Part shown: positions 1 through 6,472 of the stretch, piece by piece
How positions within the stretch are numbered: position 1 is the first letter of the stretch
Layout of the letters: each line of letters starts with the position of its first letter
Assembly (NCBI GenBank): GCA_030608745.1
Contig: JAUWDQ010000068.1
Coordinates: forward strand, 1 to 11,256
Length of the DNA stretch: 11,256 bases
Origin: Pseudomonadota bacterium
GTDB taxonomy: Bacteria > Desulfobacterota > BSN033 > WVXP01 > G020346125
Direction of reading: 5' to 3'
Notes under the pieces: model-generated
Told to the model about the DNA's origin: nothing
The model's input: the letters and a program-made list of their open reading frames with translations, nothing else
Database searches by the model: none
Position numbers and translations under genes: made by a program

Positions 1-342
1 GGGTTGAATTCTTGGGGATAAAGGCCAGGATGCCTGAAGAAGAGCTGTCATCTCTTCAATTCCAAAGTGGTTAGCTTTATGGCCTTCTAACAAATCGCTG
101 AAGTCCGACCTGCAAAATCACTGGCGCTCTTTTGCAGGCGGTTTCGCTCCACCGTTGGCTATTAAAGACCACGACGTCCAGGGAAAGAGCATGTCGGCAT
201 TCGGAATAGGTACTTTTCGAGAACAGAAACGTGGAGTGAACAGAACGATTGGTTGGTTCTCGGAGACAGCCAAAAAAGACATATCCCCGTAAGGATGGAT
301 TGAGAAAACCCGGTTCCGCCCGTCCCGGATCCTTGTTTTCTC
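1..342. other. Left-edge region without a recognisable gene
   Basis: No protein family could be recognised on either strand. On the minus strand the reading frame of the neighbouring ThDP-enzyme fragment stays open after its stop, from 342 down to a TGA at 118-120 (about 74 codons), and then open again to the window edge. The translation contains stretches such as IHPYGDMSFLAVSE and IPNADMLFPW that look protein-like but match nothing I know. It has no convincing start codon or ribosome binding site at its head. It may be another decayed gene or a chance open frame. Confidence 0.35.
302..342 (-). terminator. Possible hairpin terminator after the ThDP-enzyme fragment
   Basis: An 8-bp perfect inverted repeat (GAGAAAAC at 302-309, GTTTTCTC at 335-342) starts directly after the stop codon of the minus-strand ThDP-enzyme fragment. 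The 25-nt interior is GC-rich and holds two CCGG blocks that can pair with each other. On the minus strand the distal arm supplies a short T run, but no extended U tract follows. It is therefore a weak candidate for an intrinsic terminator. Confidence 0.3.
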
Positions 343-678
343 CTACTGTGCGAACTTCTTACGCTGACTCAGTAATGCTTCAGTGATCGGGCTTTGCGTA
401 CACTCAGTGACAACATTGATACAAGCCGGTAACCCAGAGGCGAGGGCCCTTTGTAGGGCGGGAGCAATGTCATCAGCGTCTTGAACTAATTCGCCATACC
501 CACCCAGATCTTCCACTATCTTATCATACCTGATCAAGCCAAGTTCAGTGCCGACTACCCGCCGATCCCCATAAAGGCCCAACTGATCGTTCTTGATCAT
601 CCCCCAGGCACAATCGTTGCCGATCACGGCTACAAATGGAGTGCCTAATTTCTGTTGAAGCGCTAATCCACTTGTCAA
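343..678 (-). pseudogene. C-terminal fragment of a thiamine-diphosphate enzyme (acetolactate synthase-like)
   Basis: About 110 residues match the end of the C-terminal ThDP-binding domain of acetolactate synthase-type enzymes: PFVAVIGNDCAWGMIKNDQ, then GTELGLIRYDKIVEDLGGYGE, then ALASGLPACINVV, ending at a natural-looking C-terminus. Whole enzymes of this family run to about 550-600 residues. The N-terminal Pyr domain, the central domain and the GDG...N cofactor motif are absent. The nominal start is a TTG inside the domain with no ribosome binding site, and the same frame meets a TAA at 730-732. No ThDP-enzyme sequence could be found upstream in 679-798. This is read as a truncated relic. 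If expressed it could not bind the cofactor normally. Confidence 0.8.
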
Positions 679-798
679 CCTTGTGGTGCCAAAGTCGTGC
701 TCAAAATGAGAAATGTGGGTTGTATTGGCTTATACCCCTTCGCTCATCATTGAGGCATAAAGGCCATGGGCAATCCCCTATGACCTTAAATCTCAGCC

Positions 799-2112
799 CT
801 AGGCCTTGATGATCTTTGCCCTTGCCGATCGAATTCCCTTTGTTGCATTTCTGGTGTCCACGACGAGGGATGCGTTATTCACGATCCATTGGTAGTCATA
901 CTCACTGTGATCGGTGATGATCACGACCAGGTCCGCCTCTCGAAGCAGCTCTTCTGTCAGCGGCTTCGAGCTCATGGTGAAGTTATATTTCCTCATTGGG
1001 TGGAGTTTGGGCACATGGGGATCGTTATAGGTGATTTTCGCCCCCCTGTCCTGAAGCAACTTCATAACGGCCAGGGCCGGGGATTCCCGAATATCATCGA
1101 TATTCCTCTTGTAGGCCACCCCTAAAATCAAAATGTGGGCCCCCTTAATGCTCTTTCCCCTTTCATTTAATGCGTCATTGGCCTTAGAGACCACGTAGTA
1201 GGGCATGGAGACGTTGATTTCCCCCGATAGCTGAATGAACCGAGTCGTAAAGTCGAACTCCCTGGCCTTCCAGGAGAGATAGAAGGGGTCGATGGGAATG
1301 CAGTGGCCTCCCATTCCCGGCCCCGGGTAGAAAGGTGAGTAGCCAAAAGGCTTGGTGGAGGCAGCTTCGATGACCTCCCAGATGTCGATTCCCATCCTGT
1401 CTGCCAGTATCTTGAGTTCGTTAACCAAGGCGATGTTGACGCTGCGATATATGTTTTCCAGAAGCTTCGTCATTTCTGCCACTCGAGCATTAGACACTGT
1501 GACCACATCATCAATGATTTGTCCGTAGAGAACTTTGGCCACCTTTTGGGAGTTTGATGTTATGCCTCCAACCACTTTGGGGATGGATTTGGTAGTATAT
1601 GCGGGGTTTCCCGGATCCTCCCTTTCCGGGGAATAGGCCAAGAAGAAATCCTCTCCTTCCCGCCATCCCTTTGCTTGAAATTTAGGCAGAAGAATCTCCT
1701 CCGTTGTTCCGGGATACGTTGTACTCTCCAAGACGATAAGTTGTCCCTTTTTCATATACTCGGCGATCTGACGGGCGGTGTTTTCGATATAGACGAGATC
1801 GGGTTCCATCTTTTCCGTCAGGGGTGTGGGAACGCAAATGAGGATGCTGTCCACCTCTGCCAGGCGACTGAAATCCGATGTGGCCGAAAAGATTCTGTTC
1901 CTCACGAGATCCCCAATCTGACCGGTGGGAACGGATTGGAGATAACTTTTGCCATCATTGAGGAGATCGACCTTCTCAGGGTCAATATCGAACCCGAGGA
2001 CGGGAAACCGCTCCTTACCAAACCTTACCACCAGGGGCAGCCCCACATATCCCAGGCCTATGATCCCTATGATGGCACTCCGCTTCTCAATCTTTTGGAT
2101 GAGCTCTTTCAT
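799..2112 (-). CDS. wbpA: UDP-N-acetyl-D-glucosamine 6-dehydrogenase, WbpA-type nucleotide-sugar dehydrogenase
   Basis: Predicted cytoplasmic NAD-dependent enzyme oxidising C6 of a UDP-N-acetylhexosamine to the uronic acid, a precursor for O-antigen, capsule or other surface polysaccharide. With the start used here it has 437 residues, close to the usual length of about 436. Visible landmarks are the Rossmann motif IIGLGYVGLP (17-26), ESTTYPGTTEE (129-139), YSPERE (160-165), the helix around K216 and N220, and the active-site stretch GMGGHCIPIDPFYL with catalytic Cys271. GVAYKRNIDDIRESP (331-345) lies in the UDP-binding C-terminal domain. The ATG at 2112 is preferred because GGGAG lies 8 nt upstream. 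The frame is open 93 nt further upstream to 2205, but that stretch does not look like this family. No glycosyltransferase, flippase or epimerase gene lies nearby. A UDP-ManNAc or UDP-GalNAc substrate cannot be excluded. Confidence 0.9.
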   Translation of the reverse strand: MKELIQKIEKRSAIIGIIGLGYVGLPLVVRFGKERFPVLGFDIDPEKVDLLNDGKSYLQSVPTGQIGDLVRNRIFSATSDFSRLAEVDSILICVPTPLTEKMEPDLVYIENTARQIAEYMKKGQLIVLESTTYPGTTEEILLPKFQAKGWREGEDFFLAYSPEREDPGNPAYTTKSIPKVVGGITSNSQKVAKVLYGQIIDDVVTVSNARVAEMTKLLENIYRSVNIALVNELKILADRMGIDIWEVIEAASTKPFGYSPFYPGPGMGGHCIPIDPFYLSWKAREFDFTTRFIQLSGEINVSMPYYVVSKANDALNERGKSIKGAHILILGVAYKRNIDDIRESPALAVMKLLQDRGAKITYNDPHVPKLHPMRKYNFTMSSKPLTEELLREADLVVIITDHSEYDYQWIVNNASLVVDTRNATKGIRSARAKIIKA

Positions 2113-2368
2113 TACTAACTCTCCCGAAAGGTTTTCAACGTTGGTCTCAATTGCATCTCTCCCTCCGCCCGAAGAACTTCTGGGAGGTGTGAGGCAAAGG
2201 GACACCGTCTTGACTAACCGCGGCGGATATCATATATGTTCAATGAGACGTTGTCAATCGATCATTGGATGGGGGTGCCTCAACTTTATGGACAATTTCG
2301 CTGTTCATGGTCATAATCCTCGGCAGTAGTGGGAGTGCCCTCCATCACGAAAATCTGGGAGGTTTGTC
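2113..2368. promoter_or_regulatory. Divergent intergenic region with an imperfect inverted repeat
   Basis: This region separates the divergent wbpA-type gene (minus) and BrkB gene (plus), so promoters for both should lie here. No strong sigma-70 pair stands out on either strand. Structure that can be seen: an inverted repeat TTCAATGA (2239-2246) and TCATTGGA (2262-2269) with a 15-nt spacer and one G-T pair, and next to it the 8-bp palindrome CATATATG (2231-2238). These could be operator half-sites, but repeats this short also arise by chance. Confidence 0.4.
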
Positions 2369-3688
2369 GTGCTCGGTCGCTTGTCAAGCTATTTTGGCGA
2401 ATTGAGTCCGATTAAGTTGGCCGAATACTCCAAGCCAATCGCTTGGATTCTTCGGTGCTTCAGGATGGTCTATTATATCTTCGATGAATTCGTTGAGGAT
2501 AACTGTTTACAAACTGCGGCCTCGTTGGCGTACACCACCCTGTTATCCCTGGTTCCCCTTGCCGCTATCTCCCTGGCCATCCTTTCCCGTTTCAAGTTCT
2601 CCCCGGAGACAGTCCAGGATCTGCTAATGCAATATCTGCTCCCCACGGCTTCGGCTTCCTTCCAGGAGGTTATTGTTGAAAATATCCAAAAATTTGCGAG
2701 AAATACCGCGGCCCTGAGCATTATTGGGGGTTTATTTCTTGTCATTGCCGCCGTTGCCTTGCTCAACACCATTGAAGGCTCGTTTAATTCCATTTGGCGA
2801 GTCACGGAGAGGAGGAACCTTCTGAGCAAATTCACGGCCTTCTGGAGCATCATCACCTTTTCGCCCATCCTCATGGGGGCCTCCATCGTCTTGACCAGCA
2901 AGTTTTACCGTGTTGGATTGGTTGGAAGCTTGCTTGAGCATGAGTTTATTAGGAGCTCAATTGAGTACTTTCTCCCCTTGCTAGTCATTTTCGGCGTTAT
3001 CTTTTTGGCCTACCGAGTTCTTCCCAATACCAAGGTGAACGCCTTTCCCGCCGCCATCGGGGCCATTGTGGCCACGGCATTATTCTCCTATGCAAGATGG
3101 GGGTTTGGAATCTATGTTACCCAATACGCCACTTTCAACAAGATTTACGGGATGCTGGGTATTCTCCCGGCCTTCCTGATGTGGATCTATATCTCGTGGG
3201 TGATCGTGTTATTTGGGGCAGAGGTGACCTTTACCTTTCAGTATCACCGGCTGGACCCGGAGGAGAAGAGGGCATCCCCAGGCGACCCTCTATACAATCC
3301 CTATTATGGGGTTAGGGCGGTTTTAGCCCTCAGGGATCATTTTCATGGCGGTAAGGGCCCCGTTTCCGCGGTTGAGCTGGCTAATAGCCTGAACATCACA
3401 TACGAGTTGATGGACGAGATTTTATCGAATTTGAAAAAGAACAACATCGTGGCCGGTGTTGACGAAGCCAGGGAGCACTTTCTCCCTGCAAGGGATCTCG
3501 ACCAGGTAACGCTGAAGGAGATCGTGGAAACAATGCAGGGGGAAAATCTCGTGACGGCCTCCTTGCCAAAGGATCACCAGAAAGAGGTGATTGGGGATAT
3601 TTTTGAGAAAGCAAGGGAGGCAACGGCTGAAATGTTGAGTCATACCACGATCAGGGACATCTCGACAAGAGTACGGAGCGAGGGTTAA
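2369..3688 (+). CDS. YihY/BrkB-family integral membrane protein with C-terminal winged-helix-like domain
   Basis: Inner-membrane protein of the YihY/virulence factor BrkB family, once wrongly called ribonuclease BN. Its molecular function is unsettled. The 439 residues begin with a GTG supported by GGGAGG six bases upstream. About six hydrophobic segments are visible, near 50-72, 113-137, 155-177, 198-217, 223-243 and 263-290. Family landmarks are AASLAYTTLLSLVPL, FNSIWRV, LPNTKV with the following AFPAAIGAIVATALF, and FNKIYGMLGILPAFLMWIYI. From about residue 310 a cytoplasmic tail of about 130 residues follows, with GPVSAVELANSLNI and MDEILSNLKKNNIV, which read like a winged-helix fold. Many family members lack such a tail. 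It stands alone on the plus strand, and its TAA overlaps the stop of the convergent gene. Confidence 0.88.
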   Translation: MLGRLSSYFGELSPIKLAEYSKPIAWILRCFRMVYYIFDEFVEDNCLQTAASLAYTTLLSLVPLAAISLAILSRFKFSPETVQDLLMQYLLPTASASFQEVIVENIQKFARNTAALSIIGGLFLVIAAVALLNTIEGSFNSIWRVTERRNLLSKFTAFWSIITFSPILMGASIVLTSKFYRVGLVGSLLEHEFIRSSIEYFLPLLVIFGVIFLAYRVLPNTKVNAFPAAIGAIVATALFSYARWGFGIYVTQYATFNKIYGMLGILPAFLMWIYISWVIVLFGAEVTFTFQYHRLDPEEKRASPGDPLYNPYYGVRAVLALRDHFHGGKGPVSAVELANSLNITYELMDEILSNLKKNNIVAGVDEAREHFLPARDLDQVTLKEIVETMQGENLVTASLPKDHQKEVIGDIFEKAREATAEMLSHTTIRDISTRVRSEG

Positions 3689-4355
3689 AGGGAGAAGGTT
3701 CGCTGAGGCCGAAGATTTTTCAGGAGGCTGTAGAGGGTTTTCCCCTGACTTCTCAGGAGTTTCTTGATCCGGAGGCTCATATATTGATCGCGATGGACCA
3801 TTCCATCCCCGGTTTTTCCACTCAGGAAGGCCTCGATGAGAAGTTTATCAGCATCCTGTGGTGTTAGCCTTCGCGCCAGGATACGCTGTTTCCGTAATTC
3901 CTCGTGAGGGCCCAGGGGGCAAAGGACAGCATCTTCCCCACATTATCTTCCGTGATCATCTCTTCCTGTAGCTTCTCCAGTTTATCTCGTGAATACTTGG
4001 ATAGGTCTATACAACGAAAGGGAGTTCCGTTTCGTTCACATTAGGTTTTTACCGCCCTGAACTCGAAAGGAAGTTCCAATGTCATGAGGATTGCCCGAAT
4101 GGCCTCAATTGCGGAAGAATCTGGCGGTTTGTCGAGTTTTCCCCTTGGCCTTTGGGTGGATCCTTTATGGAGAGCTCGTAAGATGCCGAACAATTTTTCT
4201 TTGAGGCGAGGACCGTTCCTTTCCCTGAAACCCACCCCGTATTCGCTCATCTCAAGGGTGATGATGTCGGGACATTCCCTTTCAAGGATCTCCTTGAGCC
4301 TTGGCAGGCCATTGGGATCCCGATGAATAGTCCCGACAAGGGTCAAGGAGACCAT
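3685..4355 (-). pseudogene. Broken TraB/TIKI-superfamily-like gene (nonsense codon plus frameshift)
   Basis: The ATG at 4355 has AGGGTGA just upstream, 30 bp after the nitroreductase stop. The first 104 codons read MVSLTLVGTIHRDPNG, then CPDIITLEMSEYG. This fits the GxxH start and 'PD(I/V)xxxE' strand of the TraB/PrgY/TIKI superfamily. A TAA at 4041-4043 interrupts it, yet the same frame continues with coding-like sequence (CERNGTPFRCIDLSKYSRDK, then KLQEEMITEDNVGKML). At the G run 3915-3919 the frame must shift. Restoring one base continues it with GPHEELRKQRILARRLTPQD and ends with HRDQYMSLRIKKLL, similar to the conserved RD..M..RI near the end of TraB proteins, then a TAA at 3685-3687. Repaired length is about 223 residues. 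Family membership is an inference from short motifs. The two lesions are directly seen, though a sequencing error at the homopolymer could explain one. Confidence 0.7.
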
Positions 4356-4385
4356 GGATCACCCTACAGTTGCGGTTCTGCGGCA

Positions 4386-4895
4386 TTACCAGCGGTTTTC
4401 GTGAATCCTTGAAACATCATAACGATTCGCTTTGGGCTTGTGTTCTGCTGGATAGCCAATGGGAATCAGAGAAAAGGGTATCACATGTTCCGGAATGCCC
4501 AAGAGTTTTCTGAGGCCAGCAACGCGCTCCTCTCTCGGATAAACTCCCAACCAGACGGCCCCTAGCCCTTTTGCTTGGACGGCAATGAGAAGATTCTCCG
4601 TGGCTGCCGAACAATCTTGACCCCAGAGCCCATCGTGTCTGTCCAATTGTAGATCGCCACAAACGAGAATTGCCACAGAGGCCTCTCTTACCATCTGGGA
4701 ATATGGATGATAGTTGGGAATCTCATCAAGAATTTGACGATCATTAATCACGATAAAGTGCCAAGGCTGTTCGTTGCCCGCGGAAGGAGCACTCATCGCC
4801 GCTTCTATCAGCTCTTTTATCAGTTGGTCGGATACCGGTTGTGTGGTGTATTTCCGGATACTTCTCCTGGAAAGAATTGCATCTATCGCATCCAT
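4386..4895 (-). CDS. Nitroreductase-family FMN oxidoreductase
   Basis: Small (169-residue) soluble flavoprotein of the nitroreductase superfamily, expected to use FMN and NAD(P)H. Its natural substrate is unknown. Visible motifs are the N-terminal FMN-phosphate-binding RRSIRKY (10-16), APSAGNEQPWHFIV (36-49), WGQDCSAATENLLIAVQAKG (91-110), GAVWLGVYP (112-120) and the C-terminal IPIGYPAEHKP (144-154). The length fits the short clade common in anaerobes and archaea. The ATG at 4895 is backed by GAGGTG six bases upstream. It lies 97 bp after the M24 peptidase gene and 30 bp before the broken TraB-like gene, so it is probably transcribed with both. No terminator is visible in either gap. Confidence 0.9.
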   Translation of the reverse strand: MDAIDAILSRRSIRKYTTQPVSDQLIKELIEAAMSAPSAGNEQPWHFIVINDRQILDEIPNYHPYSQMVREASVAILVCGDLQLDRHDGLWGQDCSAATENLLIAVQAKGLGAVWLGVYPREERVAGLRKLLGIPEHVIPFSLIPIGYPAEHKPKANRYDVSRIHENRW

Positions 4896-4992
4896 TTTTT
4901 CACCTCTCTTCCGAATTTTTCAAACGACACCCTCACTAATTCCGCACTTATGCTTTCGCTCTCCACTAATCCGGCCTATTCTGGGCTGCCCC

Positions 4993-6168
4993 TCATTCAA
5001 CGCGCTGGGGAAAAGGGGTGATGTTCTCGCATCCGTCCTCAGTGACCACCAGATTCTCTTCCAGGCGAACGCCACCGAATCCATCTACATAGATTGCCGG
5101 CTCAACGGCAAAAACCATGCCCTTCTCCAGCACGTCCTGGCTGAGTGGGTGCAGATTAGGCGGTTCGTGGAATTGGAGGCCGACACCGTGTCCAAGCCGA
5201 TGTTTGAAGCATTCACCATACCCTGCCTGCTCTATGACTTTTCGGGCGATTCCGTCCAGGTCGGCTGCCCGTACACCTGGTTTGATTGCATCGATGACTG
5301 TGTTGACTGAATCCTGGACAATATCGAAGATTTCCTTTGCCTTGGCATCCGGTTTTCCGACGAAGAATGTCCGGGTGAGATCGTTGAAATAGCCATTGGT
5401 CATAGCGTCCAGCTCTACCAGGACGGGCTCTCCCTCCGCCAGGCGTTTTGAAGATGACATGCAGAACGGACGCCAGGAATTCACGGAGTTGACGCCTGAC
5501 ATCACGAAACAGTATCCCCGCGCCCGCTTCACGTTTTTGTACCCAACACCTTTTCCGTAGATCCTGCCTTCAACCGCTCCAGCAATCTCCGATTCCTGAA
5601 CATCAGGGCGAATCATCTCCCTGGCGGCCTCGTAACCCATGCAGGCAACCTCGTTTGTGGTTCGTAGTTGCTCGATTTCCATCTTCGACTTGACGATGCG
5701 CGCCCTCATAAGCGTGCCGGTGGCGTCAATCCACTTCGCTTCAGGCAGGGCAGCCATAAAGGTATTCAAGGTCTTGGGAGCCACAACGCGGGTTTCAGCT
5801 GCAACATTATTACCGCCGACGAGTTCAAAGTTCCCCTCGTAGCCCACTACGGCCTTATTATAGTCTTTTTCCCGCCACCACTCTTTCAGGAGTTTTGCCG
5901 TTTCCGTTGTTGGATCAATTGTGGCCTGCATACTGCTGAAGCTGTAAGTTCGCTGGTCCTTCACCCATCCATCTGCCGAGTAGTCCAGCTCTGAATAGGG
6001 TAGGATTAGGGTCGGTTCCCCATCTACGGGGAACGCGACCAGTGATGCCCCGATGACCGGCCAATATCCCGTTAGATACAGTACGTTTTCAGGCAACCTG
6101 CACAGGAGAATGTCAATGCCGTCTTCATTCATCATGCGCTTGGCGCGCTCAATACGTTCCTTGTCCAT
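4993..6168 (-). CDS. M24-family peptidase (creatinase/prolidase/Xaa-Pro aminopeptidase type)
   Basis: Two-domain cytoplasmic metallohydrolase of 391 residues: a creatinase-like N-terminal domain (about 1-150) and a pita-bread catalytic domain (about 160-388). All five metal ligands are visible: D254 (VELDAMTNGY), D263 (FNDLTRTFFVG), H327 (HRLGHGVGLQFHEPP), E356 (FAVEPAIYV) and E370 (GVRLEEN). H334 in FHEPP is the usual second His. The SG(V/I)N segment (SGVNSVNSWRPF) lacks the His that follows it in classical aminopeptidase P and creatinase, so substrate choice may differ. The family covers dipeptidases and amidinohydrolases, and sequence alone does not choose between them. ATG 6168 follows GGAGGAG about 9-11 nt upstream, and that ribosome binding site sits inside the end of the HtrA relic. 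Confidence 0.9.
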   Translation of the reverse strand: MDKERIERAKRMMNEDGIDILLCRLPENVLYLTGYWPVIGASLVAFPVDGEPTLILPYSELDYSADGWVKDQRTYSFSSMQATIDPTTETAKLLKEWWREKDYNKAVVGYEGNFELVGGNNVAAETRVVAPKTLNTFMAALPEAKWIDATGTLMRARIVKSKMEIEQLRTTNEVACMGYEAAREMIRPDVQESEIAGAVEGRIYGKGVGYKNVKRARGYCFVMSGVNSVNSWRPFCMSSSKRLAEGEPVLVELDAMTNGYFNDLTRTFFVGKPDAKAKEIFDIVQDSVNTVIDAIKPGVRAADLDGIARKVIEQAGYGECFKHRLGHGVGLQFHEPPNLHPLSQDVLEKGMVFAVEPAIYVDGFGGVRLEENLVVTEDGCENITPFPQRVE

Positions 6169-6171
6169 ATA

Positions 6172-6471
6172 TCAGTTCTCCTCCTTTCCGTTGGGTTCAA
6201 TAACGCCATCGGTCGCGTTATACACGGCGTGGCTGTTCGTGAGAATGAAACCATCCGGCGTGAAGATGAATCCAGAGCCACTGCCCCGCACCTCTTGAGG
6301 AAGGCGCAGATTATTTGCCTGTCGTCCTCTCAGTCACTGATGAACATCGATATTGACAACCGAAGGACTGACCTTTTCCGCCGCACTGATAACTGCCCGT
6401 GAATAAACATCGAAGAGATTGTCATGAGAATCAGGGTCGGTTTCAAAGATGTGCCTATTCTCAATATTGGG
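6172..6471 (-). pseudogene. N-terminal relic of an HtrA/DegP-type serine protease
   Basis: One minus-strand frame reads through this whole gap apart from a single TGA at 6334-6336. Before the stop it gives NLFDVYSRAVISAAEKVSPS followed by VVNIDVHQ. After it comes LRLPQEVRGSGSGFIFTPDG, then FILTNSHAVYNATDG. This is the start of a trypsin-like HtrA protease: 'V.PSVV.I', then GSGSGFI and the ILTNSHxV segment that carries the catalytic His. The Asp and Ser of the triad, the rest of the protease domain and any PDZ domain are missing. The frame ends at a TGA (6172-6174) two codons before the M24 start, after a tail (VIEPNGKEEN) that no longer looks like HtrA. No ATG is available at its head, where it overlaps the end of the MFS gene region. 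Clear relic, non-functional as read. Confidence 0.8.
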
Positions 6472-6472
6472 G

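Noticed and set aside
720..760. Short hairpin CTCA-TCAT-TGAG after the WbpA-type gene as a terminator
   Set aside because: Only a 4-bp stem with no T tract.
1675..2118. 147-residue plus-strand open frame opposite the WbpA-type gene
   Set aside because: It lies antisense to a strongly conserved enzyme and has no family resemblance or ribosome binding site; shadow of the real gene.
2113..2205. N-terminal extension of the WbpA-type protein to the upstream start at 2205
   Set aside because: The extra 31 residues do not resemble the family, which starts a few residues before the Rossmann motif. The ATG at 2112 has a good ribosome binding site.
2251..2292. Sigma-70-like promoter for the BrkB gene (TTGTCA as -35)
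   Set aside because: No acceptable -10 hexamer at 16-18 bp. The TATGGA further on has poor spacing to any -35.
4774..5310. 178-residue plus-strand open frame opposite nitroreductase and M24 genes
   Set aside because: Antisense to two well-supported genes and low-complexity in translation.
6334..6336. In-frame TGA of the HtrA relic as a selenocysteine codon
   Set aside because: HtrA proteases have no selenocysteine, the position is in a variable linker, no hairpin was noticed after it, and the protein is truncated anyway.
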